64,000 bases of DNA from Limnohabitans sp. 2KL-1 (GTDB lineage Bacteria; Pseudomonadota; Gammaproteobacteria; Burkholderiales; Burkholderiaceae_C), in the NCBI RefSeq assembly GCF_003063435.1, contig NZ_NESL01000004.1, positions 62,001 through 126,000 on the forward strand. The letters run 5' to 3'. Positions 28,988 through 38,491 of this stretch are shown here, one piece after another. A model generated the notes under the pieces. That model made no database searches. It had not been told where the DNA came from and saw only the letters and a program-made list of their open reading frames with translations. A program made the translations under genes and the position numbers. Within the stretch, counting starts at the first letter, position 1, and every line of letters starts with the position of its first letter.

Positions 28988-30997
28988 TCAAGCGACCGCT
29001 TCAAGCTGAGCGGTCAGCGCCAGCCAGCGTTCTTCCAGCGTGGCCACTTCGTCGGCCAGGGCTTTCAGGCGGCGGCCAGCGTCGGCAATTTCAGCCGGCG
29101 CGATGGGTGTGGCCAGCAGGGCTTCGAGCGTGGCTTTTTCCTGGTCGATGGCGGCCATGCGCTGCTCGTTTTGTTCCAGTTCCTTTTTCAGCGGGCGGGT
29201 TTGCGCGGCCAGTTGCTGACGGCGCTGGGCGTCGAGCTTGCGTTGCTCGCCGCTGCTGACGGCGCTGCCCGGGGCTTCGGTGGCCACCGGTTGCTGCACC
29301 ACGGCGGGGGCCACAGTTGCAGCGGGCGCCTCGGCCACGGCCTCCCGCACCACCTCCCTCGCCGCATTTTTGGCCACTTCGCGCAGGCGTTTGGATTCTT
29401 CGAGCAGGTAGCGCTGGTAGTCGTCCAGATCGCCGTCAAACGGCTCGACCTTGCCCCGGCCCACCATCCAGAACTCATCGCACACCGCACGCAGCAAGGC
29501 GCGGTCGTGGCTGACCAGCATGACGGTGCCTTCGAATTCGTTGAGCGCCATGGACAGCGCTTCGCGGGTGGCCAGGTCCAGGTGGTTGGTGGGTTCGTCC
29601 AGCAGCAGCAAATTGGGCCGCTGCCACACGATCATGGCCAGCACCAAGCGGGCTTTTTCGCCGCCGCTCATGGAGCCTACGGCCTGTTTGACCATGTCGC
29701 CGGAGAAGTTGAAGGTGCCCAGATAGTTGCGCAGGTCTTGCTCGCGGCTGGGTTCGCCGCTGTTCGGGCCCAGCTCTTTGGCCAGGCGGATCATGTGCTC
29801 CAGCGGGTTGTCGTTCGGGTGCAGCACATCGAGTTCTTGCTGCGCAAAGTAACCAATGTTCAGGCCCTTTCCCTCGGTCAGCGTGCCTGCCAGCAGCGGC
29901 ATGGTGCGGGCAATCGTCTTGACCAGGGTCGATTTACCCTGACCGTTGGCCCCCAAAATACCAATGCGTTGGCCTGCCAGCACCGATTTACTGACGCCTT
30001 GCAAGATGGGCTTGGTATCGCCTTCGACGGTGTAGCCAAAACTCGCTTCGCTGATGGCCAGCATCGGGTTGGGCAGGTTGTTGGGCTCTTTGAAGCCAAA
30101 GGTGAACTCGGCATCGGCCAGCAGCGGGGCCACTTTTTCCATGCGTTCGAGCGCTTTGACACGGCTTTGCGCCTGCTTGGCCTTGCTGGCCTGGGCCTTG
30201 AAGCGGTTGATGAACTTTTGCAGGTGGGCGATTTTGTCTTGCTGCTTGGCAAACGAGGCCTGTTGCAGCTCCATCTGCTGAGCGCGCAGGATTTCAAAGC
30301 CGCTGTAGTTGCTGCCGTAACGCGTCAATTTGGCGTGGTCGATGTGCAGCGTGACATTGGTCACCGCGTCCAAAAACTCGCGGTCGTGGCTGATCACGAT
30401 CATGGTGCCCGCATAGCGCTGCAGCCAGGCTTCGAGCCAGACCAAGGCGTCCAAATCCAGGTGGTTGGTGGGTTCGTCCAAGATCAGGATGTCCGACGGG
30501 CACATCAGGGCCCGGGCCAGTTGCAAGCGCATGCGCCAGCCGCCCGAAAAGCTGTTGACCGGGTTGTTGAGTTCGTCCACCCGAAAGCCGAGACCCAGAA
30601 TCAAGGCTTCGGCGCGGGGCAGGGCATCGTGGTCACCCGCATCGGCCAAGTCGGTGTAGACATGGGCCATTTCCATGCCATCGCCACTTTCTTCGGCCGC
30701 GACCAAACGCTGGCGCAATTCGGCCAAGCGCGTGTCACCTTCCAGCACAAAGTCGGCGGCAGGTTGGTCGGTCTCGGGCATGTTTTGCGCCACTTGCGCC
30801 ATGCGCCAGGCTTTGGGCATGTCGAAGTCGCCGCCGTCTTCGTGCAGCGTGCCGTTGAACAGCGCAAACAAGGTGGACTTGCCCGCGCCGTTGCGCCCGA
30901 CCAAGCCGACCTTTTCCCCCGGATTGAGGGTGACCGAGGCTTGGTCGAGCAGCACTTTGGTGCCGCGGCGGAGGGTGACGTTTTTGAGGTTGATCAT
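28988..30997 (-). CDS. ABC-F family ATPase (YheS/Uup-like)
   Basis: Soluble protein of 669 residues with two ABC ATPase domains and no membrane segment, the ABC-F pattern; these act on ribosomes. Domain 1: Walker A GRNGAGKST at 34-42, SGGWRMRLQLARAL and ILILDEPTNHLDLDALVWLE. Linker about 230-310. Domain 2: GANGQGKST, SGGEKARLVLAM and LLLLDEPTNHLDLATREAL. A C-terminal extension with a coiled coil (about 570-669) is typical of YheS. REP-like palindromes lie upstream. Exact subfamily is likely YheS, not certain. Confidence 0.88.
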   Translation of the reverse strand: MINLKNVTLRRGTKVLLDQASVTLNPGEKVGLVGRNGAGKSTLFALFNGTLHEDGGDFDMPKAWRMAQVAQNMPETDQPAADFVLEGDTRLAELRQRLVAAEESGDGMEMAHVYTDLADAGDHDALPRAEALILGLGFRVDELNNPVNSFSGGWRMRLQLARALMCPSDILILDEPTNHLDLDALVWLEAWLQRYAGTMIVISHDREFLDAVTNVTLHIDHAKLTRYGSNYSGFEILRAQQMELQQASFAKQQDKIAHLQKFINRFKAQASKAKQAQSRVKALERMEKVAPLLADAEFTFGFKEPNNLPNPMLAISEASFGYTVEGDTKPILQGVSKSVLAGQRIGILGANGQGKSTLVKTIARTMPLLAGTLTEGKGLNIGYFAQQELDVLHPNDNPLEHMIRLAKELGPNSGEPSREQDLRNYLGTFNFSGDMVKQAVGSMSGGEKARLVLAMIVWQRPNLLLLDEPTNHLDLATREALSMALNEFEGTVMLVSHDRALLRAVCDEFWMVGRGKVEPFDGDLDDYQRYLLEESKRLREVAKNAAREVVREAVAEAPAATVAPAVVQQPVATEAPGSAVSSGEQRKLDAQRRQQLAAQTRPLKKELEQNEQRMAAIDQEKATLEALLATPIAPAEIADAGRRLKALADEVATLEERWLALTAQLEAVA

Positions 30998-31020
30998 CTG
31001 AAATTACGGGAAATGGGGTT

Positions 31021-31095
31021 GTAGGCGCTTGCCTTGCAAGCGATGGCAACGGGTCCTGGCCCGCTGGCCTGATCGCCAGCAGGGCTGGCTCCTAC
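31021..31095. repeat. REP-like palindrome pair, copy 1
   Basis: Begins GTAGGCGCTTGC and ends GCTGGCTCCTAC. Left and right arms are inverted copies of one consensus, but each also folds alone (GCTTGC...GCAAGC and GCCAGC...GCTGGC). This layout is that of a REP doublet. Near-identical pairs occur at 31123 and 33396. Confidence 0.85.
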
Positions 31096-31122
31096 AAAGG
31101 AGGCTCGGTTGGTGTTGTTCGT

Positions 31123-31185
31123 GTAGGCGCTTGCCCTGCAAGCGATGGAACATGGCAGGTCATCGCCAGCAAGGCTGGCTCCTAC
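31123..31185. repeat. REP-like palindrome pair, copy 2
   Basis: Same arms as copy 1 (GTAGGCGCTTGC to GCTGGCTCCTAC) with a shorter spacer. The prmB stop codon, on the minus strand at 31182-31184, falls inside its right end. Confidence 0.85.
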
Positions 31186-32051
31186 GGGGGCAGCAGGGCT
31201 TCGCGGGTGACCAGCAGCACCTGATCGTCGCCCGCGCTGGTGTCCAGCCAGGCCACTTCAAGGTCAGGGAAAGCCGCGATGAAGTGATCCACCTCGTTGC
31301 CGATCTCCAGCACCAGCACCGCGTTTTCGCTCATGCGTGAGGGGGCATCCTTGAACAGTTGGCGCACAAAGTCCATGCCGTCCGTGCCGCCAGCCAGCGC
31401 CAGCTCAGGCTCGGCGCGGTACTCGGCGGGCAGGGTGTCCATGCTGGCCTGGCACACATAAGGCGGGTTGCACAGGATCAAATCAAACGGGCCGGGCAGT
31501 GCAGACAGGCCATCGCTGTGCACCAGCGTCACGCGCTCTTGCAAGTCGTGCCGCTCCACGTTGATGGCGGCCACGGCCAAAGCGTCATTTGAAATGTCAG
31601 CCCCGGTGACCTGCACTTCAGGCCAAGCCAGCGCCGCCAAGACGGCCAGGCTGCCATTGCCGGTGCACAGGTCCAGCACTTGCCGGGTCTGGTCAGAGAG
31701 CCAGGCGTCAATCGTCCCGTCGGCCAGCACCTCCGCGATCAGGCTGCGCGGCACGATGGCGCGCTCGTCGATGTAAAACGACACGCCTTGCAGCCAGGCC
31801 TCTTGCGTCAGGTAGGCGGCGGGCTTGCGGGTCGTGATGCGCTCTTCGATCAGCGCGGCGCAAGCCGCTTGCTGCTCGGGCGTCACGGCTTGATGGGCTA
31901 CTTCGTCCAGGTCGGTGTCGAGCGGCAGGCCCAAGCGCCACAGCACCAGCCAGACGGCTTCGTCAAAGGCGCTTTGGGTGCCGTGGCCAAAGGCCACTTG
32001 GGCGTGGGTCAGGCGCTCAGCGGCTTGGGCGATCAGTTCGTTCAGATGCAT
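31182..32051 (-). CDS. prmB: 50S ribosomal protein L3 glutamine N5-methyltransferase
   Basis: SAM-dependent enzyme of 289 residues that methylates a glutamine of ribosomal protein L3. The SAM loop is VLDLCTGNGSLAV, and the NPPY motif (LILCNPPYVCQ) marks the glutamine-methylating class; KPAAYLTQEAWLQGVSFYI is PrmB-like rather than PrmC. ATG 32051 starts MHLNELIAQAAERLTHAQ. Order dapC-dapE-prmB on the minus strand is familiar from related genomes. Its TAG stop is contributed by REP copy 2. Confidence 0.93.
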   Translation of the reverse strand: MHLNELIAQAAERLTHAQVAFGHGTQSAFDEAVWLVLWRLGLPLDTDLDEVAHQAVTPEQQAACAALIEERITTRKPAAYLTQEAWLQGVSFYIDERAIVPRSLIAEVLADGTIDAWLSDQTRQVLDLCTGNGSLAVLAALAWPEVQVTGADISNDALAVAAINVERHDLQERVTLVHSDGLSALPGPFDLILCNPPYVCQASMDTLPAEYRAEPELALAGGTDGMDFVRQLFKDAPSRMSENAVLVLEIGNEVDHFIAAFPDLEVAWLDTSAGDDQVLLVTREALLPP

Positions 32052-32055
32052 GGGA

Positions 32056-32092
32056 ATTCCTGGATTGCCGCGCTTCGCTCGCAGTGACGTGA
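32056..32092. repeat. dispersed short palindromic repeat
   Basis: The sequence TGGATTGCCGCGCTTCGCTC followed by GCAGTGACG is a widely dispersed proteobacterial repeat whose out-of-frame translation gives the familiar LRAKRGNP. It sits just upstream of the prmB start; on the minus strand its end CAGGAA lies next to the ATG and may act as the ribosome-binding site. Confidence 0.6.
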
Positions 32093-32157
32093 AGGGCGTG
32101 CAAAGGCCAAGGGCTGCACAGGGCGGTGTGCGTGCCGGCACAGGGTGGGCAAAACGC

Positions 32158-33327
32158 TCATGCGGACAAGCCCATGTTGAGTTGCTCCAGCGTCCGCCGA
32201 TAAATGGCTTTGAGTGGCGCGATGTCGGCCAGCGCCACATGTTCATTCACCTTGTGGATGGTCGCGTTGGGCGGACCAAACTCGATGACTTGCGGGCAGA
32301 TTTGCGCGATGAAGCGGCCGTCGCTCGTGCCACCGGTGGTGGACAGTTCGGTCTTGAGGCCGGTTTCGTCAGCAATGGCTTGCTGAACAGCGGCCACCAA
32401 AGTGCCGGGTGTGGTCAAAAACGGCAGGCCGCCGATGGTCCAGCTGAGCGTGTATGTCAGGCCGTGCTGGTCGAGCACAGCCGTGAGGCGCTGCTGCAGG
32501 CTCTCGGGCGTGGATTCGGTGCAAAAGCGGAAGTTGAAGTCGACCACGCAGTCCGCGGGGATCACATTGCTCGCGCCCGTGCCAGCGTGGATGTTGCTCA
32601 CTTGCCAGCTGGTGGGCGGGAAGAAGGCGTTGCCTTCATCCCAGCGGATGCCGACCAGGTCGGCCAGCGCAGGCGCGAGGCGGTGGATCGGGTTGTCGGC
32701 CAGGTGCGGGTAGGCGATGTGGCCTTGCACGCCTTTGACGGTGAGCTTGCCGCTCAGGGTGCCGCGTCGGCCGTTCTTGATCATGTCGCCGGTTTGCTGC
32801 ACCGACGTGGGCTCGCCCACAATGCAGAACTGGGGCGCCTCGCCCCTTTCCACCAGCTGTTTGCAGACCACCACGGTGCCGTCAAGCGCCGGGCCTTCTT
32901 CGTCGCTGGTCAGCAAAAAGGCGATGCCCAAAGCGGGGTTGGCGTTGGCGGCCAGAAATTCTTGCACCGCGACCACCATGGCCGCCAGCGATGTTTTCAT
33001 GTCGCTCGCGCCCCGGCCAAACAACTTGCCGTCCTTGTGGGTGGGGGTGAAGGGATCGCTGTCCCATTGCGTCAGGGGTCCGGTGGGTACCACGTCGGTA
33101 TGCCCGGCAAAGGCCAGGGTCTGGCCCGAGGTGCCTGCGCGCTTGGCCCAGAGGTTGCGCACGCGGAAGGTCTCGGGGCCGGAGTCCATGAATTCGCAGT
33201 CAAAACCCAATGGTTTCAAGGTGTCTGCGATCAGGTCCAGGCAACCCGCATCGTCGGGTGTGACGGAGGGGCGAGCGATCAGTTGTTCGGCTAGGCGAAG
33301 GGTGTCGTGGCAAGTTGTGGCGTTCAT
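32158..33327 (-). CDS. dapE: succinyl-diaminopimelate desuccinylase
   Basis: Metallopeptidase-fold enzyme of 389 residues in the succinylase route to meso-diaminopimelate and lysine. The first metal ligand is in [11 protein letters not shown]; others are in [23 protein letters not shown] (catalytic Glu) and EPTS; the end [14 protein letters not shown] is diagnostic. The start ATG is 33327. It lies between dapC and prmB and works directly after DapC in the same pathway. Confidence 0.96.
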   Translation of the reverse strand: MNATTCHDTLRLAEQLIARPSVTPDDAGCLDLIADTLKPLGFDCEFMDSGPETFRVRNLWAKRAGTSGQTLAFAGHTDVVPTGPLTQWDSDPFTPTHKDGKLFGRGASDMKTSLAAMVVAVQEFLAANANPALGIAFLLTSDEEGPALDGTVVVCKQLVERGEAPQFCIVGEPTSVQQTGDMIKNGRRGTLSGKLTVKGVQGHIAYPHLADNPIHRLAPALADLVGIRWDEGNAFFPPTSWQVSNIHAGTGASNVIPADCVVDFNFRFCTESTPESLQQRLTAVLDQHGLTYTLSWTIGGLPFLTTPGTLVAAVQQAIADETGLKTELSTTGGTSDGRFIAQICPQVIEFGPPNATIHKVNEHVALADIAPLKAIYRRTLEQLNMGLSA

Positions 33328-33395
33328 GGCTCAGACCTTGTTAGTGATTCGGCCCGATGAAGTCTGAGCCGTGTGTTGCCAGGTGGGAGGATTTT

Positions 33396-33467
33396 GTGGG
33401 AGCTTGCCCTGCAAGCGAAAAACCTGCGGTCCACAAGCGTCCGATCGCCAGCAGGGCTGGCTCCCAC
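33396..33467. repeat. REP-like palindrome pair, copy 3
   Basis: Begins GTGGGAGCTTGCCC and ends GCTGGCTCCCAC, with the same two hairpin cores as copies 1 and 2 but with compensating changes at the ends (TGGGA/TCCCA in place of TAGGC/TCCTA). Lies in the dapC-dapE gap. Confidence 0.85.
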
Positions 33468-33498
33468 AAGGTGCAAGATTGAAGTCATCGGGCAGACT

Positions 33499-34719
33499 TC
33501 ACAGAGCTGGATCAATAGGGTGTGCCTGCACAAAGCGGGCGATGCGCTCGGCCGCTTCCAGGCATTCGGCGGTTTCGGCCACCAGCGCCATGCGGATGCG
33601 GCCCTGGCCCGGGTTGCTGCCCTTGAAATCCCGCGCCAAATAGCTGCCGGGCAGCACGGTGACGTGTTCCGCTTCGTAAAGCGCTTGGGCAAACGCAGCG
33701 TCGTCACCTTGCCAGCCTGCGGGCACACCGGCCCACAGGTAAAAGCTGGCGTCGGGCAGTTTCACATCCAGCACCTCGGCCAGCACGGGTGTGACCTGGG
33801 CGAACTTGGTGCGGTACTGGTTGCGGTTGTCCACCACATGGGCTTCGTCACCCCAGGCGGCCACGCTGGCCGCTTGCACCACCGGGCTCATGGCGCTACC
33901 GTGGTAAGTGCGGTAGAGCAAGAACTGTTGGATGATGGCCGCGTCACCCGCCACAAAGCCGCTGCGCAGTCCAGGCACGTTGCTGCGCTTACTGAGGCTG
34001 GTGAAGGCGATCAGGCGTTTGAAGTCGGTGTGGCCCAGCTGGTGGGCGGCTTCGAGGCCGCTCAAGGGCGCTTCTTCGCGGAAGTAAATCTCGCTGTAGC
34101 ACTCGTCCGAGGCGATCACAAAACCGTGCTGGTCGGACAGGGCAAACAGTTTTGCCCACTCGGCCAGTGGCATCACCGCGCCTGTGGGGTTGCCGGGCGA
34201 GCAGACAAACAGCAACTGGGTGCGGGCCCAGACTTCGGCGGGCACGCTGTCCCAGTCGTTGGCAAAGTTGCGTGCCGGGTCGCTGGGCACGTAATAGGGC
34301 GTGGCCCCGGACAGCAGGGCTGCGCCTTCGTAGATTTGGTAGAACGGATTGGGGCTGACCACGGTGGCACCGGGCCGGGTCGGGTCGATCACGGTTTGCG
34401 TGAGGGCAAACAGGGCTTCGCGCGAGCCATTGACCGGCAGCACTTGCGTGGCCGGGTCCAGCGTCAGCTGGTAACGGGTTTGCAGCCAGGCGGCGCAGGC
34501 CTTGCGCAGGGCAGGCTCGCCCGCTGTGGCCGGATAAGCCGACAAGCCGGTGGCCACAGATGCCTTGAGTGCTTCTTGAATGAAAGCGGGCGTGGCGTGT
34601 TTGGGTTCGCCAATGCCCAGGCTGATGGGCTTCAAGGCGGGGTTGGGCGTGACGCTGGCGAACAGCTGTTTGAGCCGTTCAAACGGATAGGGTTGCAGTT
34701 TGGCGAGAAGGGGATTCAT
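33499..34719 (-). CDS. dapC: succinyldiaminopimelate transaminase
   Basis: PLP-dependent class I aminotransferase of 406 residues that makes N-succinyl-diaminopimelate. Marks: GIGEPKHATPAFIQEAL, NGSREALFALTQTVIDP, CSPGNPTGAVM and the PLP lysine in SLSKRSNVPGLRSGF. ATG 34719 (MNPLLAKLQPYPFERL) is the familiar start; the frame continues upstream for 19 codons without similarity. It is divergent from smc and heads dapC-dapE-prmB. Confidence 0.94.
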   Translation of the reverse strand: MNPLLAKLQPYPFERLKQLFASVTPNPALKPISLGIGEPKHATPAFIQEALKASVATGLSAYPATAGEPALRKACAAWLQTRYQLTLDPATQVLPVNGSREALFALTQTVIDPTRPGATVVSPNPFYQIYEGAALLSGATPYYVPSDPARNFANDWDSVPAEVWARTQLLFVCSPGNPTGAVMPLAEWAKLFALSDQHGFVIASDECYSEIYFREEAPLSGLEAAHQLGHTDFKRLIAFTSLSKRSNVPGLRSGFVAGDAAIIQQFLLYRTYHGSAMSPVVQAASVAAWGDEAHVVDNRNQYRTKFAQVTPVLAEVLDVKLPDASFYLWAGVPAGWQGDDAAFAQALYEAEHVTVLPGSYLARDFKGSNPGQGRIRMALVAETAECLEAAERIARFVQAHPIDPAL

Positions 34720-34950
34720 GTCGCGATTATCCGGGATGGCGCGCCCCCCTCCAATGCGCACTTGAGCACCTTTCAATTCGCCAGCATGGCGCTGTGTGGC
34801 CGTTGCGGGTTTCAGGGGGCAGCTGGGTTAATATTGAAGGCTGTTCAAAAGCGTGGATTGAATCCATTAATTTGAGCTTTTTGAGGGTTTTGGCGGTGAT
34901 TTGTGAGCTTTGCCAGGCCCCTGTTTTCATTTTCGACCGACCTGACCGCC

Positions 34951-37900
34951 GTGCGCCTCAACTCCATCAAGCTTTCAGGCTTCAAATCGTTTGCCGAACC
35001 GACCAACTTCCTGCTGCCCGGGCAGCTGGTGGGCGTGGTCGGCCCCAACGGCTGCGGCAAATCCAACATCATGGACGCGGTGCGCTGGGTGCTGGGCGAG
35101 TCCAAAGCGTCCGAGCTGCGTGGCGAGTCCATGCAGGACGTGATTTTCAACGGCACCAACACCCGCAAACCCGCCAGCCGCGCCAGCGTGGAACTGGTGT
35201 TCAGCAACGAAGACCACCGGGCCGGTGGCCAATGGGGCCAGTTTGCCGAAATCGCCGTCAAGCGTGTGCTGACCCGTGACGGCAACAGCAGTTACTACAT
35301 CAACAACCAGCCGGTGCGCCGCCGTGACGTGCAAGACGTGTTTTTGGGAACGGGTCTGGGCCCACGCGCTTACGCCATCATTGGCCAGGGCACGATCAGC
35401 CGCATCATCGAGTCGCGCCCCGAAGAGCTGCGCCTGTTCCTCGAAGAAGCCGCAGGCGTGTCCAAATACAAAGAGCGCCGCCGCGAGACCGAAAACCGCT
35501 TGTCGGACACCCGCGAAAACCTGACCCGCGTCGACGACATCCTGCGGGAGCTGAATGCCAACCTGGAAAAGCTGGAAAAACAGGCCGAAGTGGCCCACCG
35601 CTACAACAGCCTGCAGGCCGACAGCACGCTCAAGCAGCACCAGCTGTGGTTTTTGAAACGCCGCGACGCCGAGACCGACCAAGGCCGCATGAAGGCCGAC
35701 GTGGACCAAGCTGTGAACGCCTTGGAGTCGCGCATGGCCGATTTGCGGCATGTCGAGGCCGATCTGGAAACCATCCGCCAGGCGCATTACGCCGCGGGCG
35801 ACCAGGTCAACCAGGCGCAAGGCGCTTTGTACGAAGCCAGCGCCGAAGTGGGGCGGCTGGAGGCCGAAATTCGCTTTGTGGTGGAAGGCCGCCAACGCGC
35901 TGAGCAGCGCCTGCAGCAGCTGATCGAGCAAACCGCGCAATGGGGCACCCGCAGCGAAGATGCGCAGGCCGAACTGGAAACCCTGTCCGAGCAAGCCGCG
36001 ATGGCCGAGGACCAGAGCATGACACTGGCGGCTCAGGTGGAAGACCAGGCCATGGCGCTGCCCGATCTGGAAGAAGCCTTGCGCAAAGCCCAAAACGACG
36101 CCACCGCCCAACGCGCCACCGTGGTGCAGGTGCAGCAGCAAATTGGCGTGCTGGCCGCTGACCAGCGCAACGTCGAAGAACAATCGCGCCAGCTGGACAC
36201 CCGCCGCGAACGCCTGCTGACCGACCGCAATGCCCTGGCCGCCCCCGACGAGGCCCGCCTTGGCCACTTGCAAGAACAACTGGCCGAGGCCGAAGCTCTG
36301 TCGGCCGAATCCGAAGCCCGCTTGCAAGACCTGCAAGAACAGGTGCCCGCACTCGATGAAGACCGCCGCACCCGCCAAACCGCTGTAAACCAGGAGTCGT
36401 CCAAGCTGGCCGACCTGAGCGCCCGCATCGAGGCGCTCAAGGCCTTGCAAGAGAAAGTCCGCACCGACGGCAAGCTCAAACCTTGGCTGGCCAAACATGG
36501 CATGGAAGGGCTGGAAGGCCTGTGGAGCCGCATCCACATCGAGCCGGGCTGGGAAAACGCCCTCGAATCCACCCTGCGTGAGCGCCTGTCGGCCCTGGAA
36601 GTCTCGCGCCTGGACATGGTGCGTGCCTTTGCCAACGACGCGCCGCCCGCCAAACTGAGCTTTTTCAGCCCGCCTTTGGCTGCCAAGGCTGCGCCACGCA
36701 GCGGCATGCCCGCAGGCTGCAAGCCTTTGGCCGAGTTGCTGCGTGTGCACGATGCCGGTTTGTCGGCCCTGTTGGCCGACTGGCTGCAAGGCTGTTACAC
36801 CGCCCCCAACATCGAAGACGCGCTGGCTTGGCGCAGCCAGCTGCAAGCGGGCGAGACGCTTTTTGTGCAGGCCGGCCATGCGGTCGACCTGAACAGCGTG
36901 GTGTTTTACGCGCAGGACTCCGAGCAAGCCGGTTTGCTGGGCCGCGCCCAAGAGATCGAAAACCTGGAAAAGCAGCTGCGCGCCCAGACCCTGATTTCAG
37001 AAGAAAGCCGCAGCGCTTTGGTGCGGGCCGAAGCGGCCTATGCCGACGCTTCGCAGCGCCTGATCACCGTGCGCCGCGAAGCCAGCGAAAGCCAGTCGCG
37101 CACGCACGAGCTGCAGGTGGAGACCTTGCGCCTGTCGCAGCTGGTGGCGCAAACCCGTGCCCGCAGCGAGCAGATCAACAACGACCTGGCCGAAGTCGAG
37201 GCCTTGCTGGATGAGTTGCAAGAGCGCCGTGTCACGGCCGAAGCCCGCTTTGAAGAGCTGGACATGCAGCTGGCCGACACGCAAGAGCGCCACGCCCAGC
37301 TGGACGAACGCGTGATCGAAGCCGAGCGCAAGCTGTCCGAATGCCGCGAGCAACAGCGCAGCTTGGAGCGCCGGGCGCAAGAAGCCCAGTTCTCGCAGCG
37401 CAGCCTGGACGCCCGCCGCGCCGAGTTGAACCGCACCATCGAGACCGCGCAGCAGCAGGTCACCAGCATCGATGCCGAAATGCAGCGGGCCCGCGACGAA
37501 CTCAGCCGCTTGACCGATGCCGCAGCCCAAGCGGGTTTGCAAAATGTGCTGGCCGTCAAGCTCGAGCGCGAGCAAGCACTGGGCGCTTGCCGCAGCGCCT
37601 ACGACGACCTGACGGCCAAACTGCGCGCCAGCGACGAACGCCGCGTGAGCTTTGAGCGCGAACTCGACCCCTTGCGCCAGCGCATCACCGATTTGCAGCT
37701 CAAGGAACAAGCCGCCCGCCTGGGCCTGGAGCAATACACCCAGCTGCTGGCCGATGCGCAAGCCGATCTGGAGGCCGTGGCCGCATCGATTGAGGCGGGT
37801 CAGGTGCGCGTGACCGGCCTGCAAGGCGAGATCGACCGCATCCACCGCGAGATCACAGCGCTTGGCCCGGTCAACCTGGCCGCGCTGGAAGAGCTGACCA

Positions 37901-38478
37901 CCTCGCGCGAGCGCAAGGTGTTCCTGGACTCGCAGTGCGCCGACCTGACCGACGCCATGAACACGCTCGAAGACGCGATCCGCAAGATCGACGCCGAGAC
38001 GCGCGAGCTGCTGGGCGGCACCTTCAAGATCGTCAACGAGCACTTCAGCCGCATGTTCCCTGAGCTGTTTGGGGGTGGCAATGCCCGCTTGGTGATGACC
38101 GGCGACGAAATTTTGGACGCGGGTGTGCAGGTGCTGGCGCAGCCGCCCGGCAAGAAAAACCAGACGATCCATTTGCTGTCGGGTGGCGAAAAAGCCCTCA
38201 CGGCCATCGCGCTGGTGTTTGCGATTTTTCAGCTCAACCCGGCCCCGTTTTGCTTGCTCGACGAGGTGGACGCGCCGCTGGACGACGCCAACACCGAGCG
38301 CTACGCCAAACTGGTCAAGGGCATGGGCAAAGAGACCCAGTTCCTGTTCATCAGCCACAACAAGATCGCCATGGAAATGGCCGAGCAGTTGATCGGCGTG
38401 ACCATGCAGGAGCAGGGCGTTTCACGCATCGTGGCGGTGGACATGGAGTCCGCCGTTTCTATGGCCGACGTGGCCTGA
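34951..38478 (+). CDS. smc: chromosome segregation protein SMC
   Basis: Condensin ATPase of 1175 residues. The N-terminal ATPase head has GPNGCGKSN at 31-39; long coiled coils (about 170-500 and 670-1010) flank the hinge (about 510-660); the C-terminal head has LLSGGEKALTAIAL and FCLLDEVDAPLDD. I start it at GTG 34951 (VRLNSIKLSGFKSF), the usual N-terminus, although the frame is open to 34903. Followed by zipA after 13 bases. The 231-base gap to dapC (34720-34950) shows no strong promoter. Confidence 0.95.
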   Translation: MRLNSIKLSGFKSFAEPTNFLLPGQLVGVVGPNGCGKSNIMDAVRWVLGESKASELRGESMQDVIFNGTNTRKPASRASVELVFSNEDHRAGGQWGQFAEIAVKRVLTRDGNSSYYINNQPVRRRDVQDVFLGTGLGPRAYAIIGQGTISRIIESRPEELRLFLEEAAGVSKYKERRRETENRLSDTRENLTRVDDILRELNANLEKLEKQAEVAHRYNSLQADSTLKQHQLWFLKRRDAETDQGRMKADVDQAVNALESRMADLRHVEADLETIRQAHYAAGDQVNQAQGALYEASAEVGRLEAEIRFVVEGRQRAEQRLQQLIEQTAQWGTRSEDAQAELETLSEQAAMAEDQSMTLAAQVEDQAMALPDLEEALRKAQNDATAQRATVVQVQQQIGVLAADQRNVEEQSRQLDTRRERLLTDRNALAAPDEARLGHLQEQLAEAEALSAESEARLQDLQEQVPALDEDRRTRQTAVNQESSKLADLSARIEALKALQEKVRTDGKLKPWLAKHGMEGLEGLWSRIHIEPGWENALESTLRERLSALEVSRLDMVRAFANDAPPAKLSFFSPPLAAKAAPRSGMPAGCKPLAELLRVHDAGLSALLADWLQGCYTAPNIEDALAWRSQLQAGETLFVQAGHAVDLNSVVFYAQDSEQAGLLGRAQEIENLEKQLRAQTLISEESRSALVRAEAAYADASQRLITVRREASESQSRTHELQVETLRLSQLVAQTRARSEQINNDLAEVEALLDELQERRVTAEARFEELDMQLADTQERHAQLDERVIEAERKLSECREQQRSLERRAQEAQFSQRSLDARRAELNRTIETAQQQVTSIDAEMQRARDELSRLTDAAAQAGLQNVLAVKLEREQALGACRSAYDDLTAKLRASDERRVSFERELDPLRQRITDLQLKEQAARLGLEQYTQLLADAQADLEAVAASIEAGQVRVTGLQGEIDRIHREITALGPVNLAALEELTTSRERKVFLDSQCADLTDAMNTLEDAIRKIDAETRELLGGTFKIVNEHFSRMFPELFGGGNARLVMTGDEILDAGVQVLAQPPGKKNQTIHLLSGGEKALTAIALVFAIFQLNPAPFCLLDEVDAPLDDANTERYAKLVKGMGKETQFLFISHNKIAMEMAEQLIGVTMQEQGVSRIVAVDMESAVSMADVA

Positions 38479-38491
38479 GGTTTTTGAGCAT

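Noticed and set aside
28871-31024. Long plus-strand open frame opposite the ABC-F gene
   Set aside because: Antisense artefact: the minus-strand frame contains all ABC-F motifs, the plus-strand frame none.
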